Translations under genes and position numbers: made by a program | From: Anastatus disparis | Lineage: Eukaryota; Arthropoda; Insecta; Hymenoptera; Eupelmidae | Assembly (NCBI GenBank): GCA_017163975.1 | Contig: JAFFSR010000292.1 | Coordinates: forward strand, 1,867,501-1,931,500 | Direction of reading: 5' to 3' | Length of the DNA stretch: 64,000 bases | Part shown: in pieces, positions 23,101-35,600 of the stretch | Layout: each line of letters starts with the position of its first letter | Position numbering within the stretch: position 1 is the first letter of the stretch | The notes under the pieces: generated by a model | Database searches by the model: none | What the model was told of the DNA's origin: nothing | What the model saw: the letters and a program-made list of their open reading frames with translations, nothing else

Positions 23101-26100
23101 GTGATTTTTACAGCATTTGCAAGGCTTGATGCAGTATAATAAAGTAAAGAAGGACCCAAAATGATTGAGCGTAATTTTCTCTTCGCGCTTTAACTCGACT
23201 TCTCTCATTTTTTAAATATTTTTTTGTACGTATTTAGTTCTGGTGATTTTGGTGAAGAGAGCTTGCAACGCGAACGTTATACAGAAAGGGGCGCTTTTTC
23301 TATTTTGGTACGGTTATAAATTGGTTTGAGTATTTTCAAAATATATATATATTGAGTGAAAAGTGTTTTGAAAATGAAAGCAAAATTCAAGAACTCTAAA
23401 CAATCGAAGACCAATGTGAATAATTCTCTTCGATTTTGTTAAAATATCAACGTACTTCTGAAACAAACAATAGATAATGTGCGGTCGTGCAAGCGTCTAA
23501 TGCAATAAAGCAAAAGCTCATTTCATTCAAGAATAAGTTAAAGTTATAAAAGCAAAAGTAATTGTTGAGTATAATGGTTATTAAAGCCAGAATTTGGAGC
23601 AAACAAAGAAAGTATCGAGGGTCAGTAATTACCAAGTAAAACAAATCAATCATTAAGGCTTTAAAGCAGAAATAGTAGGCGTGCTTTTTATGTGTATGCA
23701 TGTAAACTTATATGAGAGAAAAAATCTCATTTATAACGTATAACTTTGGAAAAAAGGAATTTAAGAAAAAAAAGTTTAAATCGCAGCACATCAATACATC
23801 GTCACGCCGACGCCTTTAACTCACCCATACATGTGCGATTTTTAAATGGTCCGATATAAGCATTATATACGTATAGAGCAAAAATAAAATCCCTTGTATA
23901 GATGTATTTTAATACCAGCTGATACCCCCATGTGCTTACCCACTGCAAACTTATATATTTCCAGTCAGCGTGCCGACTCTCTTTCTCTCTAGTCTCTTCC
24001 GCCGATGAGCAAAGGGGGAAAAAGAGGGTTTTTATGTACGTATGTATAAATGTACATGTATATATAAACTTCGAAGGGGGGAATCTACACACGCAAACTG
24101 CGAGGGTGAGTACGGGGGCAGTATTTATATAAACCCCCATGTAACTGCGGGAAAAAGCTACAACAGCTGATCGCTATATCTATCTTTCTCGTCTCATTAA
24201 TAAAGTACGTTACACGAACGATACTTGGAATATATTTTCCCCCTTCTTCACTTAATGTTTCCCCCTTTTTTTCTCTCTCTCTCTCTCTCGAAAACCGTGT
24301 AAACGTACGATATAGGGATAAACTAAGAGAAAAGGATGTGGACTACGACGACCCCCATTGAACATTTTTTTCGATCTCTAACGTGCGGTTTGAATTTATA
24401 TTTTCCCCAAGCCAAAGCTTATCTAGCGTTCTTATACGATCATCAAATGATTCGAATTTTTTTTTCCAGCACAAACGATATGGAATTTGAAATGAAGTGC
24501 AGAGGGGATTCTATTTAGGCACGCGTAAAGTTTAACGGAAATTCACAATCTGTTGGGAATTTTCTTTTTTTTATAATGTTTGACTCGTGCCTTTTTTCCA
24601 AAGATAAATTGGGTGGGTATGAACTTTTTTAGTTGGCAAGTTTGGAAAGTTGAGTTGTCGATTGTGGAGACAGATTTTTTACCTGACTGGTTATTGCTAC
24701 CTGAGATATTAAATAGAGATTACTTTAGGGGTTATTTAATAATCTTGTAAATTTGATAAAAATTTATAAGATTAATTAGTGTACATAATACGAATTTCTA
24801 AATTTTTTCGATTAAAAAAAATTTTTTTATGTAACTTTGTCAGAAAGAAATAAGATTTAGTGTTCCAGGGTAAAATAAAGAAAATTCTAAATTAAGCATC
24901 GAACGCCAGTAAATAAAACATGTAAAATAGTATTGTTTAAAAGAAAAAAAATTATCAAGCTTAAATATTTCGGAGCGAATAAATTTAAATGTATTGTCCT
25001 TTACATAAAGTTTCGTAGTACGAGGTCTCGGTTCTCGTACAAAAAAAAATACTACGTCTCGTACGTTGGCTCGGTTATATATACGAAGAAAGATAAAACA
25101 TAAACAAGAGCATGCAGTCAACGTGTCGCGTTTTATAAAAGCTCGCTTGTATGCAGCATCATAGTCGTTAAAGCCATTGGAAAAAGAGATGAGAGAGAAA
25201 AAAATGTATATATGACTGTCACGTCCAAAAATAGTTCGTCGACGTCGCGTGGGTACACAACTTGCACGCGCAAATACATGTTATATACATGTAAGTTAGA
25301 AAATGAAAGAGAAGAATTAAAGAGAGTAAAAAGAAACCCTAAAGTCGTGTATACCCGACGGGGAGAGATGATGACAAACGAAACTCGCTTCAAACAGACC
25401 AAACATGGATGCACACGCTTCTCTAACTTTTTATATTCTCCCTTTTTCTAGGAGATCTTCACTTTTTTTATTCCTTTTGTATTCTCTTCGAAATTTACTC
25501 GTATATAGTTTTTGCTGTTTTTGTTTTGATTTCAATTTTTTTCGCCAGTTTTTAACTGTTTTCAAATCTACGGAATTTTTTATGTTTTTAGTTTCAGCTT
25601 TTTGTATAAAAAAAGCATGACTGCAATGTTAATAAGCAAACTTCAACCGTTGGGGTATTACATACTTTTTTTACTGATAAGAGACAAAGATACTAAGGTC
25701 GGACTGCTCCACTTTGATGTTTTTTTTTATTTTCAACATTTTACTTTCTTTTTTTTTTGGAGTTTTGAGTTTGATATTGCCTTGTCCTGAATCACGAGTG
25801 TTTATCTTATGCTTTATGTTTTGAAATGACGCGTCACATTTATTATAGTATTTTTATTTTTCTTAAGGATAAATGATTTTATGAATTTAGATTAATTTTT
25901 ATTTTAATAAAAAGTATTCAATTTATAGGATAAGTATTTTTTTATAGGATTAGTTTAAAAAAAAGAAATTAAATTATATTTATATAATCCTATATTTATT
26001 TCTAATTATTAAAACAAATATTGTCATTAAAAGTTATTTCAATATAAACAAAAGTAGTTTAATAACATTGATTCCGGGCTAAAATTCAAATTATAAATAG

Positions 26101-26954
26101 ATACAACGCATAAATATTAAGCAGTGAAATAGTTTAAAATTTTGAGCTTTACTAACTCGATTCGCAGTGTCGCGCGTAAAAGTGAGCGTGTTGTGATGAA
26201 TTTTAGACGAATAATCAAGACTTGTTTTTATTTTTCTGATTTATGTATACTTATATTTTTATTTTTTGTTTTCATCAATCCGGAGTAATATCTTTGTGAC
26301 TGCAAGAAATAAAGTTAGCTTTTGCATGTAAAAATTTTAAAAGCTAATAGTTTTTATTTTCTTAATCGTAAATATTTTTGTGACGAATCTTTAAGTTATT
26401 GTGAAATTCGACGTACTGAATAGAGCAAAACAGCTCCGAATTAAAAAAAATGTTTTAACGTATTCATGTACATTCTGTATTTATTTTAAAATTAGCGTTA
26501 ATATTTAGAATTCATTAATTTCTCAAATTAAAATAATAATTCGGTGTTTTAAATGATTAGCACTGAAAATTTATATTTAAATAATAAAATAAAATACTAT
26601 TGTTATTTTATTTACGTTATATGTTAACATTTATGTTAGCATTTTTTAATTGGAATAGAAATAAGCTACTTTAAAACAGTATATTAGCCATTTTATATAA
26701 AAAATTTGAGTCTTAAAATAATTTATAAAGCAAATTAAAGTTTGAATAGTTAAGAGTTGATTCATGAAAGTGATTCATAAATTGGTGTTAAATTGTAACA
26801 AATGAAGTTTGCAAATATACTTTAAAATGTCAATCTTCATTAATTACTATTGAATTTATATGGATTATTCAATGAATAAATAAATAATGCAAGATAATTG
26901 AAAAAATCAATTTTTTAAATAAAAAAATAAAAAATAAAGGTAATATATACTAAC
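20114..26954 (-). other. dap: dap intron, 6.84 kb, phase 1
   Basis: Starts GTTAGT (26954 downwards) and ends with a pyrimidine tract plus CAG at 20116-20114. It is mostly A+T-rich. CpG-richer islands near 21.6-22.1, 23.8-24.5 and 25.0-25.4 kb might be enhancers. The ORFs in it are low complexity or start at non-ATG codons, and I see no nested gene. The donor contains an in-frame TAG, so a transcript that retains the intron ends one residue later. Confidence 0.75.
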
Positions 26955-27687
26955 CAGTAATGGCAGCCTGTTTCCTTGAAAGTACTGGTGTTGTAGATTG
27001 ATCCCTGACCGGTGTTGTTTTGATATTTCTTTCTTTTGATCTGACGCTGAGTTCAGCGATTGCCGGTACAACATCAGGCGTTTTTTCGCCAAATATAGGA
27101 ACACGCGTCTCTTGAGGCGGCGTTCTTTCCGATGCCAAATGTGACTGATGCTGCTGTTTAGCATTAGGCGTGAGTGTCGTTACAGTCGTCATCGTTTCTA
27201 AATGTATCGTTGCTGATGCTGAAATCGGCGAATCATCGAGGTTAATACTTCGAGAAGCAATTCTATGTAATTTTGGTGATCTAGGAGATTTTTTAGGTGT
27301 TTGTGGTGAATTTTTTCTTAAATAAGGCATTCCGCGCAACGCATAAGGTTCTGGCACGACGTCCTGCGCCGTTATGAGTTCCCATTCGAAACGTGAATTA
27401 CCTGCGCTTTTCGGTACTTCCAATCTAAAATCAAAACCCCAACGTTCAGCGTCCAATATCGATTGAGCTTTTAACTCACGTTCGGCTAATGCACGAGCCG
27501 CGGCATGATCAACTGGACCAAACAAATCGCGTCTAACGCGAGCTAATGCCGCTCTGCTTGGTATAACACGTCCAACACTTGCTGTGGTGGTTGCACTTGC
27601 TGCTCCGCCGCCGGTACTTGCGACGATGACGCCCAGATTCCGGCTCATCTCCGTCATCATCGCTGGATTCAGTACTCGGGCGCTCAT
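26955..27687 (-). CDS. dap: dacapo, p21/p27-type CDK inhibitor, first coding exon
   Basis: Encodes residues 1-244 plus the first base of codon 245 of a 277-residue protein. Dacapo binds cyclin E-Cdk2 in the nucleus and stops entry into S phase. Seen in the sequence: cyclin-docking motif RRDLFG (52-57), linker helix PVDHAAARALAERELKAQS, Cdk-binding WGFDF (83-87) and FEWE (100-103), then VPEPY, whose Tyr115 fits the p27 tyrosine that enters the ATP pocket. The spacing from the docking Leu to the Trp (28 residues) equals that of p27. The middle is disordered and rich in SP/TP sites (127-138 has four; others near 153, 173, 189, 203, 225, 233). ATG 27687-27685 is the first in-frame ATG after a TAA at 27780-27778; an upstream TTG is not used. 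The donor is ACTG|GTTAGT. Identification is firm for the family and good for dap. Confidence 0.95.
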
Positions 27688-27781
27688 ATTATTTATTACT
27701 AACAATACTAAGAGCGACCGACGCTTGGAAAAACGACGGTCGCTGTGCTTTATTTTTTTTTGTTTTTTTTTTCGAGGTTAT

Positions 27782-27810
27782 AAATCGGAACACGTGATCG
27801 GTTCCGATTT
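27782..27810. promoter_or_regulatory. Perfect 10-bp inverted repeat with CACGTG E-box in dap leader
   Basis: AAATCGGAAC (27782-27791) and GTTCCGATTT (27801-27810) are exact inverted repeats around a 9-base spacer, with CACGTG at 27791-27796. In RNA it would form a 10-bp stem about 95-125 bases before the dap ATG. As DNA the E-box would suit bHLH-Zip factors such as Myc/Max. Which level it works on, if any, cannot be told from sequence. Confidence 0.5.
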
Positions 27811-27824
27811 AACTTTGCGAGATT

Positions 27825-27837
27825 TTTGCGCGGGAAA
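27825..27837. promoter_or_regulatory. E2F-like site TTTGCGCGGGAAA
   Basis: It contains GCGGGAAA, an exact match to the E2F half-consensus GCGSSAAA, within a nearly palindromic site 140 bp upstream of the dap ATG. Two further E2F-like words lie at 28248-28255 (TTCCCGCC) and 28836-28844 (TTCCCGCGC). Confidence 0.45.
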
Positions 27838-27924
27838 CGAAATATACTTAATTCTTCTCTTCTTCTCGTTTTAGCGTGGCCTAGAGTCAATTCCTAGAAT
27901 ACACACTTATACACTCACAAACAC

Positions 27925-28017
27925 TTAAGAGACGTCTATTATCTCTACCGTCCTCAACTTTTGCGCCTCCTTTTCTCCTTTCCTTTTTTTCTCTTTATCT
28001 CTCTTTCTCTTACACAT
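27925..28017 (-). CDS. Upstream ORF (30 codons) in the dap leader
   Basis: The only ATG between the proposed transcription start and the dap start (28017-28015) opens a 30-residue frame, MCKRKRDKEKKRKGEK and on, ending ...VEIIDVS and TAA at 27927-27925, 237 bases before the main ATG. It is very Lys/Arg-rich, which follows from the GA-rich strand. From memory, the human CDKN1B (p27) leader also carries a short uORF that affects its translation. Whether this peptide is made depends on the true start site and on splicing of the leader. Confidence 0.35.
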   Translation of the reverse strand: MCKRKRDKEKKRKGEKEAQKLRTVEIIDVS

Positions 28018-28119
28018 ATACCTATCTCTCTCTTACTACCTACTTCTTTCTCGATGTTCAACTTGCTACGTGAGAGTAGCAGGCAGCAGCAGCGTCGCGA
28101 GAGACCAGAAGCAAACTCA

Positions 28120-28128
28120 CTTTATATA
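28120..28128 (-). promoter_or_regulatory. dap: TATA box candidate for dap
   Basis: The minus strand reads TTTATATAAAGTGAG, a good TATA box. A start 30 bases on would be near 28097, giving a leader of about 410 bases. Other TATA-like words on the minus strand (for example TATATAAAG near 29290) mean more distal starts are possible. Confidence 0.35.
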
Positions 28129-28129
28129 A

Positions 28130-29620
28130 ACGTGGCAACGATGTCAGAAAACGCGCATGTATATACACGCACACATAGAAAACAAGTGCTCACGCCTTCG
28201 CTTCACTCTCTGCGTAAAAACCCGCCGGGACTTGAAATTCTCGACTCTTCCCGCCGTTCAGTTTATAATACTACGCAATTTTTTTTCTTTTTTTATTAGC
28301 GTTGGTTGTTTACTTTAATTTTGCGTGATTAAAATTTCTCGAAAAATCGCGCACACACAAGAGAAAATTTTTAAAAATACACAGGATTTTATTCTTGAGT
28401 CCAATGTTCCTTCACTGTCTTCAAGTCCCTTCTCTCTTGGCAACACACACGATCACTCTTTCGTAAAAAAATAATAAAAATTTGTAGTTCAGTTCCGGTT
28501 TCTCTGTATAACCTTATCTCAACAACAATATCACACTTTCTCCAAACTTAAAAAGCTTAGAAATTTATAATTTTCAGTCAAGTGTTTTTTATTATTATTA
28601 TTTTTTCAGACAAGCATAAGAGATACACTGTGAAGTTACGACGAAAATCCCGCGGCCTGCACACGGCACTATACCAACACTATGCGCAGTCGTTTCTTTC
28701 CGTCGTCGTCGTCGTCTTGAAGAAAGCGAAATATATAGAGAGGTGGGGGTATCAAAGACTATATACTCTGTTCGTCTTCTTTTAACAGAGCGGCCTCGAT
28801 ATATACCTTATACTTCGCGAGCACGTTTTCGTTACTTCCCGCGCAAAGCGTTATATTATAACACACTGCTCGGCAACAGTTAACGCGCACGTGATAATAC
28901 AAAAAAACAAAATAAAATATATAATCAAGTACGAGGCACAGTCTAATGACGAACAAGATAAAATTCTCTGAAAATGTCGCTTGAAAATCGAGCACTCAAA
29001 GATGATCAAAACTGCTTTTATAACAATTTTTAAATAGACAGCGTAACACAAAGCGCGAGGATACGCGTTGTGCACGTGTAATGCGCTCTCTAGCGACTGA
29101 GTGTAAGCAAGCGCTCGGGAGAATGGTACGAAGGCTTTTTCTTAAAGTTCGGTCGTTCTCGACGATGCTCGGATACAATCGTGCTAGTCGCTTATAATAC
29201 GACGCCGTCGTCTTTAACCCCTCCCCCTTTTACACCGACCCATAAAATGCTATACTCTCTCGGTCGCGCAACACACACAACGCAGCTTTATATATACAAA
29301 ATATAACCGCCACTTCGCATTCAAAATGTCTTTAACGCAACGCGTATTATAGATAGTATATAGACTCGACTCGACTGAAGCTCTGTTTTTTTATTATGGC
29401 TTCTTTTCTGCGAGAAGGAAAGAGGTAGAGAGAAAAAAAGAACAGAATGCTGTGGCGATATAGATGATTTGAAAGAGCTGTCGCGCGGACGCGAGTATAG
29501 TTTCTGATGGTCAAAAGTTTCATTTGCAATGATGGGAGGAGGAGAAAAAGAGTTTATTGAAAATGTTAAATTGAGAACGAGAAAGGATTGGATGTTTGCG
29601 AGAGTATTATGCGCGCTTCT
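28130..29620. promoter_or_regulatory. CpG-richer upstream flank of dap
   Basis: The stretch has clearly more C+G and CpG than the DNA on either side, many TATA-like and CA/TG words and two E2F-like sites, and no plausible coding frame. This composition just upstream of dap suggests proximal promoter and enhancer DNA, or an additional distal promoter around 29.2-29.3 kb. Confidence 0.4.
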
Positions 29621-29629
29621 GTTTGTTTT

Positions 29630-32600
29630 TTCAAAATTTTTCCATGCTTTATAAAAATTTTTAAAATTTGAAATTTTTTTTAAAAATTTATTTAATTTTT
29701 TTTTCCTAGTATATTAATTAAAATCTTTTTTTCAAGGATTTCTATGATATAAAAATTTAATATCTTGCTTTAAAGCGTTTTAAATTACTTAGATAATGAG
29801 AAAAAATATAACGATTAACTTTTTTTATTATTCAGAGTATAATTTTTATTCAATACATAGCGAAAAATTCTATTGATTCGTTATAAGCAAATTGGCTGTT
29901 ATAACATATGGTTATATATGTAACATATGGGATTCAGCATGGGTAAAAGTCATTAAAAAAAGAAATCTTAGTGGCATATATTTTTTTTATCGAAATTCTA
30001 TGATAATGAAATACAAAAAAAAAGTTTATTGGTATAACTATAGCTATGTAAACATTAATAAAAAGCATATTTTTTATACTTTAATCGTTATAATTTTTGG
30101 TATTAGAAAATTTAATCTACTTGTAAAGAGTATTGATTTTTTACTTGTATATATTGGACAACACAAAATTGACCTATACGCTATCGTTTACACTTCAAAG
30201 ACTGCACTTTTTAAGATAACTTCGTACTTTTTTCATTGACGGTTGAAGTTGAATTTTATCGCTGCGGTTTGCGCGCGCATCGCCGTGTGTACGATGTGCT
30301 TTTACCACAATATGTATACATATGCGCATTGAATGAACCCCTTTTTCAAACTTTAAACGTTTTAGTAAATGTTTATTCTGTGTCTTTTTAATGGAAAAAA
30401 TATTAATAAATATTTATCTATAACTTAATCTTATCTACTATTGTATCTCTGAAATATTATCTCAAAAGTTATTTTGTCTTTATTAATGTTTAATTTTAAA
30501 AACTTTAATTCTGATGAATATAATATTTGTTTTATGCTATAGAAAAACCTCGGATAAGATCTCAGCTAAGGTTTTTCAATAGGGTATTATCTAAAATTTT
30601 ATACCTTCAAAATATTATTTCAAAAGTTATTTTGCTTACATTATTGAAGATAATCTTAAATTATCAGAAATTTCAAAAACTCAAATTTTTATCATTATAA
30701 TATATTAGTTTTATTACTTTGTTATTTTTTTAGTCTTACGTAATTTAAATAAGCTGAAAAATAAAAATTAACGATCTATAAATCAAATCACGATTGAATT
30801 ATTTTTGTTGAAATACGAGACGAACAATCTACTATAATCTTTTTTTTATATATTTTTGTCTTATCAACCTTATCAGTTGTGCACTTGCACTTTTTTTTGC
30901 TAAATTATTTATCATATATATTTCAAAACTCTTTATCACCGTGTTTATATTTTTGTTCTCTCAAAAATAATATACTTTTTTCGGGTCAAACAACCTTTTC
31001 AATCTGTATGAAATTAAGTCAACCCGCGCTATAATGAATCGTTTAAAATAAAAGCAAAATAATAGCTCTGCAAAAAATCGGATCTAAAGAATACTTGACC
31101 GATACACACACTCGCCGAAGGTTATACTCCACATAACGCCAGGAATAGAAACTTCCTGTATAATACAACTGCGTTGTTTACGTCTTATATAATCGCTAAT
31201 CGAATAAAATTTCAAACTTTAAAACATCGCAAGTTTTGCTTCTATTAATTCTTAAGAGAATAACGTCCAAATGTTTAAGATTACATTTGGGAAAAGAAAT
31301 AATAGAAGTTAAGTTAAAGTTTCAGTCGTTTCAATCGTCCTTGTAACGAGATTATAAACATTGTGTTACACGACGAGTCTCTCTTATGTAATTTCCAAAG
31401 GACGCGCCAGCCATAATTCTTTTTCTCTCTCCCTCTTTTTATTTTTTTTTAAATCGCATAATAACACTCTCTTTCTCTTGCTTTATGCTTTCGGTAAATT
31501 TACAGTGAAGAAAGCAAAATTTCATCAAAACGAATCACATATATATATACGTTTCAACTTTTATCTTATCTCGAGCAGTGGCAACACGTATATTTTTTTA
31601 CACACCAGAGAGAAAAAGATGCCCGCGTTTTTTTTTGCCGAGCGATGATTCGTACGACGAAGCTGCGTGTATATACGTGTATATGTGTGTGCCACTTTTT
31701 TTTTCTTCGTCTTTTCTTCTTCTGTTCCTTGTGACGCACGTGAATTTCTTTTCTTAGGCTTCGCGTCCAATATATATATATATATATAAGCGGACATTGA
31801 TTTACGCGCGCGAGCATATAACCAATCACAGTTGAAAATTTAATGATAAAAAAATTTGATTTTACTGATGAAAATTATTTTTTAAATAGATTGTATGCAT
31901 ACGTAAATTTATCCATAAACAATCTCCTATTCCGTTGTATATAATTAAAATAGATATGTGTACATTTGTCAGAAGCAATAGTCAAGATTGTTAATTATTG
32001 CTTCTAACAATTTTTATTATTGCATTTCATATAAAAGGTGTAAAAACATAATTTTGAAGAATTTATGTATATAGATTAATTTTTTATTGAATTTAACATT
32101 GTGTCCAAAATATTACATTATTTACAAAATTCTAATAAACATATTAAAAAACATCAAAACTTAAAAGAATTGAAAAATTTTGTTTTAGTTGTTGCTTATT
32201 AAAATTATGCATGCGCACAAAATAAATAATCTGAAAAAAAGAATTGATAACATATATATTCGATGCGTTTTTATCTTTTTCGCAACTGTTATTAAACCAT
32301 TAATTAATCATTACAAAATACAATATTAAATTATTAGTAATTTTTACAAAAGATATTAACATTTTCATATGAAAAGTTGCATGTAATTTGAATTTTTAAT
32401 CAACAAAAAATTATTGTGTTTTAAATTAATGAAATATTGTCCAATATATCCATGGTTCACGTTACTTAACCATAAAAGAATTTTCAGTTAATTTTTAAAA
32501 ATGTAAGATTTATTTAACTCGATTGCATATTATGTGTAAAGTTTGCAAAATATGTTGCAAGAAAAACTTGTGGAAAACATTAAAATTTACTGTTGATAAG

Positions 32601-35600
32601 GGGGAAAAATAAAATTTCCCCATGATTATCAAACTTCCTATTGCGTCCATAGTACACAACTGATGAGAAGAGTCATTAAGACTTATCATTAGTTTTAATG
32701 GTATGAAGCATAAGTAAGATAAAATTCAACTTCAAACTTTCAAAATTATGAGTCTTATTAATTTATTTTGCTATCTCTATTTATTTCGCATAATGCTTTC
32801 ATAAAAAGGTAATTATAATAAATAAGTTTGTCTGTCACCAATTTTTAAGTAATCCCTTCAAGATTAATAATAAAGTTAAGCTCATAAAAATCAAATAAAG
32901 TTCATAGAAACTTAAAACATAGCTATTGTTACCAAATTCTTAGATAAAACCTGAAATCTATTTAAAATATGGCCTTGTTGACGAAGAACTTTTATTTTCC
33001 TCTCGATCACCAAGTCTGAATAATAAAATTTCGATTTTTGTAAATAGATGAGTTTAACATTTTAACAAGAGCTCAAAAAAGTAAGCTAAATACAACTATC
33101 GTTCTCGCTCGATACTTAAGTAGTTTCTTTCTTTATCGGATTTCATTTGATAAAAAAATAAAAATTTATCATGTTGAGTGATTGTCACTGCATAAATTTA
33201 AAATAAATGAGTATGCGAGCTTATAAATCAAGTTGAATCAAAGAAGTTTAACTATATTTAATGAAATACAGCTAATTGTCGTGAAGCTTTCAAATAAAAA
33301 ATATTAAAATACACAAGTTTTTTTAAATATTATAATTCTTACTAAATAATTATGTTTTAAAAAACACTTTATCAAAAAGTAATTTAAATTTTAAATAGTT
33401 TAAGGTGTCACTTCTATCGCACGTCACAAGGCGCAGACTTGTTTTTCTCTTATCTCAAGCCATTCTCCTCCAATGTATTACACAATTTTAGAGTATAGAA
33501 GTTAAGATGAAAATGTATACGATCGAAAATTTGTCTTTGAAAAACGTATACGCGGCAAAGTATCATTAGGCTTTAGAATACGCGCGAGTTGAAAATTCCA
33601 ATTTCTGATGTATAAACGTAAAAAAGAAGGAAGCTTTTGAACATGACGCGTGATTTATAAAATAAGCGATAGGGGGCAGCATCGCGCGACGCTCTTTTAC
33701 TTTTAATTTTAAAGTATCAAGAAATTTTATTCTATGCATTTACAGTTTTTTAACGGATTTTTGTGGATTTTTTTTTAAATTTTTAGAAACTTTGATAACA
33801 GATTTTTCTATTTAATTTTTAAAATATTTGTTTAATTAAATATTACAATGCTAAAACAATATTTTTATTCTATAAGTCATATTTATAGCATTTTTAATAT
33901 TAGTTGTGTGTAATTAAATGTTATTTTTACATAAAACCTTGACAGATTCTATAATACACGTTCTATTATATTGTTTTATGTTCCGCCTCAAGTATAAAGT
34001 AAATAAAAAAACTGAAAAAAATTTGAACAAATAAACAATTTAATCATTACATCTAGAATTTTTAATATATCATATTTCAAAATGATTAAAATACAAAAAT
34101 AACATAAAAAAGTTCTATTAGGCTATTTTATTGTTGTTATAAAAACGTCATTCTTGCTCTTTAATTTTAAAGAGCTCGAGTAGTCGAGTTCCTTCTAAAA
34201 TTCCTAAGCGTTTTATCGTTCATTGTTAAGTCACGGATCCAAGAAGAGAAAAAAAAAGAAGAAAGAAAAGGAAAAGAGAGAAGAATGAGAGGAAATAACT
34301 GACTTAAGAATCAGGATCAACGAATCCCACGTGCATCTCCAGGAAGTGCAACATCGCATCAAGTGCTGCTGTATATATATACTGGCGGTGTGGTTGCGGT
34401 TACGTCAAAGCCTTTCCTCTTTGGCGGATATGAGAATTGTAGAAGGTCTAATAAAAGATCGAATGAAATACATCTCCCGCAGCCAAGACAATTGTTATGC
34501 TCGTTTACCTTTCTTTTTTTTACATGCTAAATATAAAGTTGCGAATACGTTACAAGTGAAAGGAAACTTGCTTTTTTTAATAGTTAATTTTAAAAAATTA
34601 TTTTTCAAATTTTATTTTTAAAAATGCATTTTCCAATTTTTTTTGTATTTTATTAGAAATCTTAATATATTTTTTTGAATCTCAATACAAATCCATTACA
34701 ATTAAGAAAGTGTTTTTTTTTAAAATATAGTTTTTGTCATGATACTTTCTTATCTTTTTACGAAAATAATGTTTCTTTATATCTTATGTGATGAGTGAAC
34801 TTTTTTAATATTTTGACTAATTTGTCATTCAATTTACCTCATTTATCAAATGTAATCTCATTTTGTTTAATTTTTTACTTTTTTGAATCATTCAATATCA
34901 AATGACTATTTTATTTGATCAAAGGTTAAGTTTACATGTATTTTAAACCTGTTACATTTTCTTTTAAACGAAAATTTTTTTATATATTTCATAATTAAAG
35001 AGTAACGAAGGTTTAAGTAATGTGAAAGTTGAAAATCAAGTAGAAAGAATGAGGTGTAGCGAGACAACCATGAAAAATATATAAATATTTATATTCAAGC
35101 ATTCCATAAGTAATTACAAGCGTTTCATTGTTAAATTTTATTTAGAAAAAAATGAACTTTCCTTTTTACAATATTTAAATGCTAACTTAACATAATATCT
35201 TTTTTAATTTTCTAAGGTTTGAAATGTGAATACGTTAAACGTTATTAAATGATCAAATATGCCATTTCCTTCAACATAAAGCTTCTTTTACGATATGAGT
35301 AATGTTTAAAAAGGAAATATGGTAAGTTGGACATCGTAAATTTTGAAGAAAGTAAGAGTCATAAAAAAAAATTTCTATGTCGCGCGCTCATACGCTGTTT
35401 TAAACAGTTGGCTGGAACTCCTTGTAAGTCATCTTTCCGCGTCTGTTCAAATTAATAGAAGCCCTTCCTGTACATATAGGACTTTATGCATATTCAACAT
35501 GTGCTTTAGCACCGACCTATAGTTTTATTTGGTTTCAACGGTTTTTTTTTTTTTTTTTTATTACTAATAGAAACTTTTTTAATGTGCGTATTTAACTAAT

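Larger units (their letters stand above)
27688..28100 (-). promoter_or_regulatory. dap: Probable dap 5' leader
   Basis: The stretch between the dap ATG and a TATA-like box at 28128-28120 is purine-rich on the transcribed strand. It holds one upstream ATG (opening a 30-codon ORF), a stable 10-bp hairpin with an E-box, and an E2F-like site. The transcription start is placed at about 28097 only from TATA spacing. An unspliced leader is assumed, since no strong splice sites were noticed inside it. Confidence 0.4.

Noticed and set aside
27688..27705. Extending dap six codons upstream to a TTG start
   Set aside because: TTG is not a normal eukaryotic start here; the ATG at 27687-27685 gives the family-like N-terminus MSARVLNP.
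29892..30239. 115-codon plus-strand frame
   Set aside because: The composition is the Lys/Ile/Tyr/Phe mix expected from A+T-rich DNA, the first codon is not ATG and no family is recognised.
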